64,000 nt of DNA, from NCBI GenBank assembly GCA_027625915.1, contig JANTQA010000057.1, forward strand, positions 7,874,001-7,938,000, given 5' to 3'. The position numbers and the translations under genes were made by a program. Below are positions 46,201 to 60,514 of this stretch, one piece after another; position 1 is the first letter of the stretch; each line of letters opens with the position of its first letter. The notes beneath the pieces were generated by a model. It did not search any database and was not told where the DNA came from. It saw only the letters and a program-made list of their open reading frames with translations. The DNA is from Anaeramoeba flamelloides (Eukaryota > Metamonada > Anaeramoebidae).

Positions 46201-48560
46201 CTTTTGCTGTTGTTCTTTCTTTGGTTGTTGTTCTTTCTTTGGTTGTTGTTGTTGTTGTTGTTGTTTCTTTGGTTGTTGTTTTTTTTTTTGTTGTTGGCGT
46301 TTTTTTCTTCGGTTGTTGTTTTTTTTTTTGTTTGTTGTTTGTTTTTTTTCACCTTCTTCAGGTTTTTTTTCAGATGGATATAATTCTTCTAATCTGCATT
46401 CTGCAAGAATTAATTTTTGGTTCAATTCTAAATCTTCAATTAAAATATAATCAAATTCTGGGTTGACACATAACGCAAGATTTGAGGGTAAAGTCCATGG
46501 GGTTGTTGTCCATGCTACAAATTTGGTTTCTGGATCTTCAACCAGTGGGAAACTAATTATAACTTTGTTGTTCATTGGTTTTATTTTTTTTTTTATTTAT
46601 TTTGAAGTTAATTCAGAAATTGGTTTAATGATTGGAAAAAGAAAAAGAAGGAAAAAAAGTAAGAGGAAAGGTAAAAAAAAAAAAAAAGTAAGAAAGTAAA
46701 AGTAAAAAAAAAGTAATCAGAAACGTTACTTGCTGGATCTTCAACATCCAAATAATTTTGATTGGCTTCAAAATTTGAAAGTGCTGTTCTACAGGCAGTT
46801 GAATAAGGCATGACTTTGTATCCTCTGTAAACAAGTCCTTTGTCATTCAAAGTTTTAAATGCCCACCACACAGATTCCATATAAGTGATGTCCAAGGTTT
46901 TATAATCATTTTTAAAATCAATCCATCTTCCCATTCTTCCAATGATGTTCTCCCAATCTTTCGAATATCTCATAACAATCGAGCGACATTTTTCGTTATA
47001 TTCCCCAATACCTCCTTTCAATTTATAGACATCTTCACTGCTTTTGATATTCAATTGCTTATCAAGTTCATATTCAACAGGAAGCCCTTTGGTTTTGTTA
47101 ATTAATTAATTTATGGTTTTTGTTTTTTGAAATATTTTGAAAATTCAGTTTAAAATTAATTCAATATTGGAAAAAAATTCAGTTGAAATAGGTTTAAATT
47201 GGTTTATTATTGTTGAATTGATTTCATTTTATTTTTTTTTTTGAAAAAAAAAAGAAATTCAATTTTTGGTGTTTTTTTTTTTGTTTGATTTTTTTAAAAA
47301 GATTGGTTGTCTTGTCAACTTACTTTTTTTTTGAAAAAAAAGAATGAAAGAAAAAATAAAAAAAAGAAAGATGTTTACCATGTGTATCCCATCCAAATCT
47401 TCTTGAAACATAATGGCCTGTTTGATGTGCATATCTTGTTACAATATCTTTGATTGTACCAGCTAAAATGTGACCATAATGTGGAAGTCCACTGTTTTAA
47501 AAGAAAGGAAGAAAAAAAAAAAAAAAAAAGCAAAAAAAAAAGACAAAAAAAAAAGTATTATTTTTTTATTATCAACACTTCTGAGATCAAAATTTTCATT
47601 TAAAAAATAAAAGAAAAGAAAAATAGAAAGAAAAAGAAAACAATGGTTACGTTGCAAATGGTGGTCCATCATAAAATGTGTAAGGTTTTCTTCCTTTGGA
47701 TTTCTTTAAGGATGTTTGAAAAGCATCAATTTCTTTCCAAAACTTGAGTACCTTTTCTTCTTCTTCTGGGAAATTTATCTTTTCAGGAACAATCTCGAAT
47801 GTCATTTTAATTTTGGTTTTTGGTTTGGTAAAGAAACTTGTAAAAAAATTATAAGAGAGTAAAAATAGAAAAAATGAATTTCCTTAATAACTTTTTTTGG
47901 CTTTTGACAAAAAAAACGAAATGACGTTTGTTTTCAGAAGTCTAAAATAGAAATTGTTACAAAAAAAAATCGACAGTTTGGAAATCTTTTTGAAAAATAA
48001 AGCAAATAAATGTTTTTATTCCAAAGGATTTTGGTTTATTCTTTTTACTTTTTTTTTCAGCCAAAATTAATATCATTTTATTTCTTTTAAATTAGATTTA
48101 ATCGAATTAAATATCACAAATATGGACCATTAAACATCATTATATCTTTTAATTGGATTTTAAAAGCAATTTGATTTATTATTTTAGTCTTGAATTTTAA
48201 TAGAAAATGAATTTGACGAATTTTTATTAAAAACTAATTACAATTTTAACTAAATTCAAACTAAAAATGGACTTAGCCTTTGATTTTCATTAGTTTTTGG
48301 GTTCTGATTGAAAATTTAGTTTTATAAATTTTTTTATCAAAATGAAATTTTGATAAATTTTATTTTACGTCATTTTTAATCTTTGAATTTATTTGGATTT
48401 TTTTATTTTCATTCTTTGGAATTTCAACAACAGAAACCAGGGCTCTCAAAATATTGGATTTTTGTTTAATTTTTTAGTTTGTATTTTTTGACTTGTTATA
48501 TTTTGGATATTTTTTAAAAATATTATTACTTTGTATTACAGGTTGCTTCTTTATCATTAT
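43215..48560 (-). repeat. Inverted duplication B, right arm (IleRS copy 2)
   Basis: Reverse complement of 27270-32622, across a 10.6 kb spacer, so the two synthetase genes converge. The breakpoints are sharp at about 43215 and 48560. Differences from the left arm include single-base changes in the flanks, an altered number of repeat units in the Lys/Gln insertion, the two homopolymer indels in exon 4, and small indels in the introns. Confidence 0.95.
43438..47805 (-). CDS. Cytosolic isoleucyl-tRNA synthetase, copy 2 (intact)
   Basis: Intact counterpart of 28032-32397. The exons are 47805-47651, 47491-47379, 47086-46730 and 46562-43438, with all junctions in phase, giving 1249 residues (the human cytosolic enzyme is about 1262). 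Domain order: N-terminal Rossmann fold with PHYGHI (residues 55-60), editing (CP1) domain with [12 protein letters not shown] and [13 protein letters not shown], the remaining catalytic half with [14 protein letters not shown] and DQTRGWFYT, the [12 protein letters not shown] loop (701 onward), the anticodon-binding helical domain with LPWYNAYRF and [12 protein letters not shown], and an extended C-terminal region as in eukaryotic enzymes. The CP1 domain carries a Lys/Gln/Pro insertion of roughly 90 residues built of PKKEQQ and PKKQQQ hexads. It is presumably the functional copy. Confidence 0.97.
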
Positions 48561-49079
48561 TGTTATTTTTAAGGCTGAAAGGATTATGCTTTGAATATCT
48601 TCGTTTGAAGAGTGTCTCGAATTCATCCAACTTGTGAATGAGGTCCATTTAAACAGGTTTAAAAAAACAACTTTTTTTCCTCTTCACCCCCCATATTTTA
48701 TAAGAACATACAAAAATATAATCAGCCCAGGGAATAAGTAGAGACCCCAAAAAAAGGAGAAACCAGAATCAAAGATCAATCTAGTTATTTAATGGTATAA
48801 ACACCATTTCAAATATTAAAGTAAAAAAAAGAAAAAAATTCAAGATCTTTAAAGTTACATTTTGTTTTTCTAAAAAATTATCATAAATTTACCATCTGAA
48901 ATATGTTTTTAATTCTATATTACTAATGAAACAACGATTCCAGAAACTAAAGATACCCAAGAATGATATCAAAAGGAACAATTAAGAAGAAATCAAAACA
49001 ATCCAAACAAAACAACATTATTATTCAGATTTTAGGCATTATAAAATAATACCAAAGTAGACAATTAAAAATCAAAATA
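48561..49079. other. Non-coding stretch
   Basis: Unique AT-rich sequence between the right IleRS arm and a transposon copy. No gene is recognised. Confidence 0.4.
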
Positions 49080-49607
49080 AACCCCATTCCAAAAATTTGG
49101 AAACACCCAAAATCAAAAATAGGCAAAAAAAATACCAAATTTATTGTATTTTTCCAAACCTAATATAAAACAACATATAAGTAACCCAGTATTGGTGTTT
49201 TAATAAGTAATCATTTTAATCCAAATAAAAGAAAAAAATATAAAACTCAAAAATGAAAACAAGTGTGTCCAAAATTATGAAGCTAGCTGAACAAAAAATG
49301 TATTGGTAAATTTGTTGAAATTTCACCAACAATTATTGATGGATCAAATGATAAGATACCATCTACCAACTGTGTGTTATTTTTCTATTTAACAAACTCA
49401 AGACTAACCTTCTATCAACCATTGAAAAAAAATTTCGAGATCTAACGAAACAGATTACGTAACTACAGAAAAGAAATGAAAACAAAACAAAAAAGACAAA
49501 AAATGAAATAGTTTGTAAAATCAAAATTCTTCCCAAATTGAATTTAAAGTACAGTTTTGATGTTCTTTCAACTGTTTAAACTGTGTCCAAATTGTTGGAA
49601 TATAGTT
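49080..49607 (-). mobile_element. TA-flanked MITE (Tc1/mariner type), copy 4
   Basis: 528 bp in inverse orientation, flanked by TA (49078-49079, 49608-49609). It is the closest relative of copy 1 in this window, with the same length. It shares aaccccattccaaaaatttgg at one end and ctgtgtccaaattgttggaa at the other. Internally it shares 'tttcaccaacaattattgat' and 'cttctatcaaccattgaaaa'. No coding capacity. Confidence 0.88.
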
Positions 49608-49609
49608 TA

Positions 49610-50266
49610 TATTGAAATTTATTATCGAAATTTATTATCAAAATTTCTCTAAACACATAAATAATTAAACTTTCTAAATAATATTTATTAAAGTATATGA
49701 AAAACTAAAAGCTTTGATTTACTTGGCATTTATTTGGCTTAAAGAGTTTATTTTTAAATGTTGATTCATCTTTGATATGAATTTAAATTTGAAGATGAAT
49801 TTTTTGATTTTTAATTAATTAATAACATCCAAAAGTTTGAAACTAAATTTAAAAAAGATATGATTCAAATTAATGTTAATTAATAACTGAATAAATATAT
49901 GTAAAAAAATATTTTGTAGATAAATCAAATATTATTAAATTAATAAAATGATATTTAAAAATGTACTGTGATCAAATAAATTGAGGAAATTGTTTCTCGA
50001 TTTATCTCTTATTAAAACAAAACAATTTTTCCTTTACTTTTATTTTCCAAAAATTAAAAAGTTCCAGAGACAGATCTCTTTTATTTATTATCAAACAATA
50101 AACAATATAGTTTTAAAAATATAACATAATTCTCAAAAAAAACTTTTCTCTGAATATAATTTTATTTTAAAATAATAATAATAAAAAAAAAAAAAATTAT
50201 AAAAAAATATAATATTATTCTTTTTCTTTCTTTTTTTTTTTTTTTTTTTTTTATGAATATATCTAG
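49610..50266. other. Non-coding 3' flank of the USP gene
   Basis: AT-rich sequence with T and A homopolymers directly after the stop of the minus-strand USP gene. No polyadenylation signal can be singled out in such composition. Confidence 0.4.
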
Positions 50267-53200
50267 CTAATTATTATTATTTTCTTTTGTTGATTGTTCT
50301 TCAATTTCCATTTCATAAAATGTATTATAATCATTAGTTTGAAATTTGGATAAAAATATATTAAAAGCATTTTTTGTTTGATTATTTAAATTTGATTTCT
50401 CTATTTGTATTGCTAATTGATTTAACCGTTCAATAGGGTTATTATTTAAATGCAAATACAATGTTTTCCAATTTGGGACATTAAGTAAAATATTCAAGGA
50501 ATTCAAATTATTGAACAGATTTGGAGAATTTTCATCCGAATTAATTGTTTGATTCATAATTGGTGTAAAGATCTTTTGTATAAACATTAATAAATGGTAT
50601 TCTTTAACATTTTGATTTATGATATTAATTAATACATTGAATATTTCAATATTAATTTTTTGATCGGAATGTAATAATATGACATTAAAATAAATAAAAA
50701 ATTCATGCAAGTTTATTATTATTTCAATAATATTATTTAAATTGTGGGAATATTTCAATAATAAATTTGAAAAAACATTATTAATTTCTACATTATGAAT
50801 ATTATATTCTATGAACAAAAACAAGAATTTAAAAATGGAGAACATTAATTCTTGATTGTTTACATAATCATTTAAAAAGCTATTGTTGATGATTTTGATT
50901 AAAAATTGATGGTAAATTGGCTGGAAATTAAGATCATTTATATCTTGGATAAAATTAATTTTCGGGAAATTTGGATTCACTGAACAATAATGGTTTGTTA
51001 AACTGGTTGTTATTATATTATATGAATGATCATTTAAGAAGGGGGATAAATATAAATTAATTTTCCCAATTATACCGTTAATTAGTTGTAAATGTTCTTT
51101 AGCATTCATAAAACAAAAGGGAACTAGATAATAAATTAAAGAATCTTTCTTTGCCCAATTTTTGATTACAATTTCATAATCCATTATTTTGGGATCATAC
51201 ATTTCAATCAATTCAAACATTGAATCTAAAACCTTGGTTATTAAATTAAATAAAAGTTGCTTTTCGATTAAAGTTTTTTCAGTCAATTGCTTTTTTTTAT
51301 TCGATAATTTGAAGAATTCTAAAAATGATTTTATTAAAAATTCAGATATCATTTGTAAATAATTCTTTTGAGAAAAATTAATAATATCACTCGTTTCTTT
51401 TAAACAACATTTGATTAATTTACGAATTATTTCTGGATTTAAATTTAAAAATTCTGCATTAATGCTGAATTGTAATAATTGGGAGCGAAATATTTTATCG
51501 TTAGTTGCAAAACTTTTACAAAAATCTAATAATGTTATTGCGAAATCATCATATTTACCTTTATTATTTTCATTATCATTTATTAAAGGTGCTTTGATCA
51601 TAAAATGATTTAATAGGGAAAAAAAGCAATTTGAAAATTTAAAAATATTTTGAAATTGAATTGATTGTTTGCATAATAATTTTAAAAATTTCAAATAAAT
51701 TGATAAAAACTTTTTATTATAATCAATAATTTTGGCATCATTTTGGCTTTTATGAAAAATATTGATTGATAAAAATTGTTCTATATTTGTTTTTGATTGA
51801 GAAATTATTTTGAAACTTGAATTCAACAACATTTCATTTTCGTTCTTACTATTTCCATCATTTCCAAATAAGCAAAAGTTCCAGAATTGTAATAAATATA
51901 ATAAATTAAGATCATAAAGAATTTGATAAGAAATAATTTTTTGAAATAAGTTCCAAAATTCATTTAAATTTTCAAGAAAGGACAATTTAATTATTTCATT
52001 TCCATGTTTAATACAAAAAGTTAATAGATCAAAATATTGTGATAATTTGAATAAAGATAATTTTCTTTGTTCATTTAATATTGTATTTTTTTCATTTTCA
52101 TTCAAATCAAAATATAAATTATTTGAAATATCATTAAACATTGCAAATAAGTCATAAGAGATAAATATCAATACCATTATTTTTTCATCATTATCCTCTT
52201 CCTCTTCCTTTTCCTTTTCGTTTTCTTTTTCGTTTTCTTTTTCATTTTCTTTTTCATTTTCGTTTTTGTTTTTGTTATTTTCAATTTGACTCTTATTTTC
52301 TTCACCTACATTTTTATCTGTACTTTCTGTCTCAAATTTAGGTAATAAGGTTTTTATCAAAGTTAATGTATTTTCTCTAACCAAAGCACTTGGATTTATT
52401 ATCAAAAAATCAAATAACCAAGAATTTCTATTTTCAAATAAATTTTTAGAAACTAATTGATTGTTGGTAGAAATCTCTTTTAAAAATTGTATAAATATTA
52501 AAATATAACCTTCAATTCTATTCATATTTTCATTTAAAGTTTTGTTTTTCAATGAGGAAATGAGACCATTAACAATTTTTTGAATTTTTTCTTCTTTAGA
52601 ATGATCATTAATGTTGATTAAATGTGAAATTATTGGGAAATATTTATTTAATTGATGTGATGAACAGTTCTGAATTTCAACTAATATCTGATTTAAAAAA
52701 TTATCAAAAAAGGTAATATTTTCAAACGAGATATGCAAAACCAATTGCCCCAATTGCTCAGGATGTATACTACATTTCAGCACTCTAAGTAAAAAATTTG
52801 TATTTATTAGCATGTTATAATCTGGCAATAATAATTTGATATAATTATTATTATATTTATTATTGATTGTTGTTGGTATCAATAAATCCTTATTTTGCTC
52901 TTCCAACAGTAATTTTTTAATTTTAATTATTTCGTTTTGATAATTTTGGATTTTTCTATTTAATAATAGACTCTCATCTTCCTTTTCAAATTTTTGATTT
53001 AAGGTGATTTTTAATAAATTATCATATTTGTCCATATTATTTGCACAGTCTTGGATTTTTTGCAAAACTTCTGTTTCATTATTTTCATTTTCCATTAATT
53101 TGTTTTGTAATAATTGGATTTGTAAAGAATTTTCTGAAGAAAATTTTCCATATTCATGAATATTTTTTTCATAATTATTCAATTCTTGGTTTATAATATT

Positions 53201-56200
53201 TAGATTATTATTAAATTCTCCTAAATTATCTTCATATTCCATCAATTGATTATTCAAATTATTTAAATAATCAAAATCGTTAATTATACTATATGATAGT
53301 AATACATTAATAAAATTTACCATTGTTGCATATTTATGCCTATTAAAATCAATCATTGAATCATCAACAAAAAAATTATTATTATTATTGTTGTTTGATT
53401 TTTTTTTATCATCAAGACTTTGTTGATAAGGTGAATTAATCCCTAAATAAAAATCGATAATATTGGTTAAAAATAAAGAATTTAAAAAAAAAGGTGGAAA
53501 ATAATTACCAATATCTAAAATTTGGATTAAAAATGTAAAATAATCACTTAAATTCGTACAATTATTAGTATCCAAACTTTTTAATTCATATATAAATATT
53601 TTTAAAATTCGGAAAATAAACGATTTAAATTCAAATTGACTTAAAAAATTTAAATTGTTATAATTTTGAAATTTATCGTTATTATTAAATTTGCTATTTA
53701 AATTTATGATTTCAATACTTTTATTTTGATCTTGATCTTGATTTTTGTTTTCATTATTTTTTTCAATTTCTGAATTAAATAATTTTTTATAATTTATTTC
53801 TTGAACATTTTTTAATAATTTTATTTCACTTGAACATAAATTATTTTCAATTTCATTATTTTCAATTAAATATTTAAAGGTCATTATAAAAATAAATTGG
53901 AAATGGAACCATAACTTTCTATTAGGACAATTAAATAATAGATTTGAGATCCAACTTTTGTTTGAATTTTTCCATTTTAATTCATCAATAAAAATATTTC
54001 TACAATCATCGCTTGTAACTAGAAATCTTATTATTAAATCGCACCAAAATTGTATATTAATTTGTAAATCAGAATGTATTATTAATTTTTTAAAAATATT
54101 TAATAATAATTGGAAATTATTACTGATGGAATTGATATTATTTTTATTAAAAGTAAAACTGTTATCATTTAATAAGTTATATACAAACTTAAAATTATTA
54201 TTATGATAAATAGTTTTTAAATAAAAAAAATTTAAATTTTCATTCCAAATATTTAATAATATTGGATTTATCTCATTATTTTCTTGTGAATATGAACTTT
54301 GCAATAATTGAATAATTTCGTTTGCTTGCAAATTTTTAACTTTAAAATAATCTTTTCTTCTATAATAAAGCATATAAGCTGAATGTTGTTTGGGTACCCA
54401 ATTTTCTACATAATTACCATTATAGTCTTGAACATATTCTAATGTACTTCCACCAAAGCATTCTTTCTGAATATCAGTTTCATTAAATTTTGATACTCTT
54501 GTGTCATCAAATTTTAACCAATACGGTTCCCCATTACCATTATTAATTTTTATTAACGAATAATAATGCCCCGACTGAGATGTACCAGAATGAACAATAA
54601 TCCCACAAAGTTCATATTTTGTACATTCCGTTAGATTGCCCAATTCATTTTTATTTTCCTTTTCCTTTTCCTTTTTCTTTTCATTTTTCGTTTCTTCCTT
54701 TAAGATTTTTCCCCTTTCCTTTTCTTTCACCATTTCTTCCTTTAATATATACTTTTTAGTAAACTTATGCATATCTAATTCCAAAGGGAAATTACATTCA
54801 TGGTTTAATTTTTTTCTAGTTCTAGATGACATATCATATTCAAACCGTTTGAGGTGTATAATTAAATTTTTAGGCAAATTTTCAATTAAAACTCTTTTTC
54901 TAGCATTCACCTTTTTACCTAATTCTTCGGAATACCATTGATTGTCCCCTTCTAATTTTTCTCCTTGAATATACTCATTTAATGAATTCATTAAATCTTG
55001 ATTTTGATTAACATCTAAGCTAATTGAAAAAAAGTTTTCAATTCTTTCTGATCTTTGAGTTGTGCCTTCACCAATGATCTGTGAAATTAATTTACCACCA
55101 AATAACGTTTGAATGAAATTTGACTGATTTAATTTTGATAATTCCCTTTCAATTATTTGGAATATTAAATTGAAAAATTCAAAGGCATCTTCTTGCTTTC
55201 CAAATTTAATTTGTTCACCACTTGGTAATTGGAAATTTTCTAAAAATTTTATTGGGTTAATAAATTTATTTTCACTTAAATTTAATTGTACAAATAAAAT
55301 TTGTAATTGATATAAAAAATTCTCTTTATTTGGCTTAATATTTAATGATAAAATTAACTTTTGAAATTCTAAATTATGGAATAATTGTTGTAATAAGGAA
55401 TTCATATAACATAAAGACCCTAAATTTTTTAATCCAATATAATGGATATTTGTTCTGGTTTCCTTTTCTGGTGAAAAATACCATGTTTCTAATAAAGGCA
55501 ATTGCTTTTCTTGTTCAATTAATAGATCAATAATATTCTTATAATAATTTTCATTTAAAAAAGAAATTGTATATAATAATTTAAAAGCTTGTTTTCTTGT
55601 TTTATCATTCTTAAATTTTGGTAATTGTGGGAAATTTAAATAATCAATTATTTTTGGAAACTTATATAAATATTGTTTAAAAATTAAATTAATTATTTGA
55701 ATAATTATATTTTCTTTTAAAATTAATTTTTTATCTTCATTTTGATTTAAATCTATTTTATGAGAAAATTTTATTAAAACTGTCAAAATTTTTAACATTC
55801 CAATTAAACTTTCATCAACAATTTTTACATAATTATTATTAGAAATTGGCCAAGTTTCTATAATTTTTCTTTGAATAATCTTTTTATTTAAATCTGTAAA
55901 TAAATTATTAAAATTATAATTTAAATTTTGATAATAAATTAATTTGATTAATTTAGTAAATAATTTAAAATACATTTTAGTATTACTTGTTTCCTTTTCA
56001 AAAATTGGTAATATTTTTGATATATTTATATAAAAAAATGAAATTAATTCCTTATTTTTTTTATTTTTGTTTTCATTTATATTTTCTTTTTCTTTTTCTT
56101 TTTCATTTTCATTTTCATTTTCAATTTCATTTTTTATTTGGTTTTTATTTTCATTTTCATTTTCATTTTCATTTTCATTTTCATTATCATTTTCATTTTC

Positions 56201-59200
56201 TTTTCCATTTTCTTTTTTCTTTTCATTTTCATTTTTTATATTCTTTAAAATAGTCTTTTGATTTATTTTTAAAATTTTTATTAACCCTTTAAAAATAATC
56301 CTTTTAATTAATTCAATTTTACAATCTTTAAAAATTATTAATAACCACTTATTTATATCATTGAATTTTAAAATCGATTCAGTCCATTCAATAGGAAAAT
56401 AACAACAACCAATAAATAAAATTTTTAAACAAAATTTAATTATTTTTAAATTTAAATTAAAAAAGGTATTTAAATCAATAATTGAATTTTGAATTAAAAT
56501 TAATAATAAATTCACAAATTCTAAAATAGTAATATTTTTTTCTAATTTTTGAGAAAAAATATTCAAATAATTATTTTTTAAATTAATTTTTATTAATTTT
56601 ATTAATATTTGTAATAATAAAATAATGCATTGCTTTTTAATATTTTCTGAAAAATTCTTTAATTTTTGAATATTAATAATTAAATTAATTAAATGAGTTA
56701 TACCTTTGAATTGTATAAATTTTTTACTCCAATTTAAATCTTCTTCAATAAACCCATTAATAATTTGTAAATTGTATATTAAAAAAAATAATGATTCATG
56801 ATTTAAAATTCTATTCCAGTTTATTTTTTTTTTGCTACTGTCACTATTAATATTAAATTGATTAACTTTTTTATTTTGCAAGTTAAAAATATTTTGGATA
56901 TAATTCGATTGGAATTTATTTGTTGGCATTTTGAGTAATAGTATTGATATATTTAAATAGAGATCTTCATTATTTATTTCCAATAATTTAAAAAATATAT
57001 TAAAATAATTGGATAATAAATAGCTTGGCATTAAATTATTTTCCAATGGTATATTATATATTGGCAATATTTTTTTATTTTTATTGTCTTTATTAATAAT
57101 TTTTTTTTGAACAAATATTTCGGATTCTTTAGTTAATTTTTGTTCACCAATTAATTTACAACCATATTCCATTGAAATTAAATTTAAAGGCAAGTTGACT
57201 ATTTCTAAATCTTCTATTTTTTCGTTAAATAATTCAGATATTTTGTTTCTTAAATAATCAATAGAATGGTTTTCTTTTATTATTAAATCATAATATTTTA
57301 TTAAATTATTTTTACTATTATCATTGTTATTATTTTCATTATTTATATTTGATTTGATTTTTAGTTTGATTTTATTGTTTAACACAGTGAAAATATGAGG
57401 TTTATATTTTAAATTCTCAGGCAAAATATTATTTTCAATTTGATTAATAAATAATAATAAAATTTTTAAATATCTAATAATAATATTAACATTATTCGTA
57501 GGGGTTTCTTTAATTTTTTCAATAATCTGATTTAAAAAAGTTATTCTAATCTTTGTGCCATGCTTTTTTATATTTTCAAATGATATATTTTGATATTGAA
57601 TTAAGTAGAAAATAATTTGATCTAGTAATTTTTCATTTTTTATATCTTTAATTATTTCCCAGATTTTAGAATAACCATTAATCAAATTTAAATCAGTAAT
57701 TTTAACAATGAAATTTTGAAAATTCCCAAAAATATTCCTATTAATATAATTTTCATAATAGGTATAATATTTGAAAAAATTTAATTCCGATTCAGTCATT
57801 TCTTTTGAAGACAATTTTAACAAATTTTCAAATAAAAATTTGCCAATAGGAATTGATACACCAATTGTAATAACCCATTGAAAAAAATAATCAGATTCCT
57901 CTTTTAATAAAGTATTATTGACAAAAATTTCCCACATTTTTTTCATATGATCAATAGTTAAATTAAAATTTGTTGAATTTTGATTAATATTATTATATGA
58001 ATTACATAATTTTGTAATAAAATTTAATCTAATTGTATAACCTTCAAGATATTCAATATCTTCAATAAATTTATATTTTGACCAGTTTATTTGTTCATTC
58101 ATATTTTTCTCCAAGTTAATATTATTATTATTATCATTATCATTATTATCATTATCATCATCATCATCATTATCATTATTATTATTTATAATCAAATTAT
58201 TTTTTTTGATTATTTGTTTAATATTTTTTTGATAGGAATCAATTCCATCAATTATCCTGGCAATAAAATTAAAATTTGTTTCTAAATCTTCAAGAACTTT
58301 TGAAAAAGTGAGATCTTTTAAATTTTTATTTTCATTGTCTTCTTTATTCTCATTATTTTGATCTTCATTTTCATCTTCAATTTTATTTTCATTTTCATTA
58401 TTATTGTTGTTATTTTTATTCATTTTATATGGAAAGGAAAAAATTAAACTTTCCAAAAGAGGGAAAATAAATTTGGTTTTTTCAATATTCGTTAAATTTT
58501 CAGAGAATATCCTTAAAAATTTTAATTTTGATTCCAATTTGAAACTATAATAACAAAATAGAGATTGGAAAAAATTACTTAATTGCATTTGAAATTTTTT
58601 TTGTATTGTATTATTCATAATTAATTCCCATAACAAATCTAATGGATCTTGAAGAATATGAAGGGTGCCTTGAATAAAATTAAATAAGAAATTGATATTG
58701 AAATTGTCCCATTTTTTAATTGTTTTGATTTTTGTAGAATATAAATAAGAAAGTAAAGTATCATACAGATATGGACTAAATGAATTAATTAACTGGTATA
58801 CTAATTCTTTTCTTGCCGAATAACAATCAGTTAGTTCATTCCAAATTAAATCAATAGCTGATTTGTTAATTTGATTATTAAAACCCAACAATTTTAATAT
58901 GGAATAATAATATTTTAAAATTTGATCATGCATATTTGTTCCAAATAATATTTTTATAAAATTATTTTCTTCAAACCAATTTAAAAATGTACTATAAAAG
59001 AGGTTGTTTATTAAGTTAAATGATTAAATAATAATAAAAATATTAAAAATTATTGGTTAATATAAATAAATAGACAAAAAAAAAACAAATAAAATACAAG
59101 ATTAAATCTTGTTTTATAGATTTTTTGAACTAGAATATATTTCTTATTTATCATTAATAGATGATTTATTTTTCAACAGAATAAGAAATATATTTTATTT

Positions 59201-60017
59201 TGATCTTCAATTTATTTATTTTTTGTTGATTCAAAAAAAAATTTGATTTCTAAATTTCAATAGGATTTTAAAAAAAAGAATAAAAATTATTATTTTTCAG
59301 ATCCAAATAAATCCCTTTTTGAAAAAATTTCTTTTAATTCAGTCATGAAAATAGTTATCTTCAGTTTGTAAACTGTTTTATAGACAATTTTAAAAACTTT
59401 ATTGTTATACTTTTTGGAAAGGACTATAATAAATATATTAATTTAATTAATTGGCTTAAAATTAAAAAAAAAAAAAAAAAAAATATTAAAATTTACTTTA
59501 AATCTTTTTCCATCATTTCATTCATCAGCTGATCATCATTATTTTCATTATTTTTATTTATTTGATTATCAAGCACTTGATCACATAATTCACTAATTAT
59601 ATTAATTCCAGCAATTTTTAAATCAAGATAAGAACTGTTTAATTGTTTTAATGCAAAATTTAAATCGAATATTCTAGAAACATTTAAAAATTCTCTATAA
59701 TCAATTTTCATTAATATATTTTTTATTCTTCCAATGATTTGTGACAATTTTTCTTTATCAAAATCTCTAATTTTTTTAACATCCATTTTTAATAGTCTTG
59801 AATATAATTGTTGTATTTTTTCAAAAAATGGTGAAAAATATTCATTTCTTAAACAATCAGAAATGTTATCTAGAACTTTTAAGAATAATTCTGTTTTAAT
59901 TTCAGATATAATATGATTTGATGACAATAAATAGTCTAATACAATTTGTATTCCATTACTTTCTGCAAAATACCGAATATTTTCTATCAAATAATTTGAA
60001 TGATAATAACATTGATC
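50267..60017 (-). CDS. Giant ubiquitin carboxyl-terminal hydrolase, USP9X/USP34 type
   Basis: Cysteine protease removing ubiquitin from substrates. Two exons are resolved. 60017-59497 follows acceptor ttttaaag and has no Met start, so a further 5' exon is expected. 58991-50267 is joined by an intron 59496-58992 (GTAAAT...TTATAG), and the join gives NTFLNWFEENNFIKILFG in frame. At least 3081 residues are visible. The UBP domain shows the Cys box LKNLGSLCYMNSLLQQL (catalytic Cys codon 55409-55411), LIIHLKRFEYD, and the His box SGTSQSGHYYSL (His codon 54566-54568) followed by WLKFDDTRVS. Long helical-repeat arms flank it, as in USP9X, USP24 and USP34, and a ubiquitin-like stretch is possible near 57400-57200. 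Asn/Glu/Lys runs (near 58380-58120, 56230-56050, 52290-52190) are low-complexity inserts. A coiled-coil-like segment lies at about 53250-52890. USP9X versus USP34 orthology is not settled. Confidence 0.93.
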
Positions 60018-60514
60018 CTTTAAAAGAGTGTTGTTTTATTTATTTGGAATTATTATTATTATTATTAATTTTAGTTTAGAAAGAATATGGTTTTAAATAT
60101 TTTAATAATTATAATAAGGAAATAATGAAAATATTAAGAAAAAAGTGCTTTTAGAATTAAAAGTATGTACAACACTAAGGATTTAAAAATTAATTGTAAA
60201 AAAATCAAATTAAAAACCACTATTAGTTGTTGAGTAATAAATACTGAGAAACAATTCCAATTACAAATATTAATAGAATAACGAAAATTTGAAAAATTCT
60301 TAATTTTGTTGTTTTTATTTATTTTTTTGAAAATAAGAAAACTACTTTTTTAAAACTTTAACAAATAATAAAAAATTGCTGATTAAAATCTCAATTTAAT
60401 TGATGATTTTTTTGTTTAACTTATATCAAATTTTCATTTATTTAATCATCTGCGGTTTCGTAATTAATTTTATTTGTTGAAATTTAAATTGAATTATTAA
60501 TAATTAATAATAAA

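Noticed and set aside
55987-56261. Phe/His-rich and Phe/Ser-rich plus-strand frames
   Set aside because: Complement of the Asn/Glu low-complexity run inside the USP gene.
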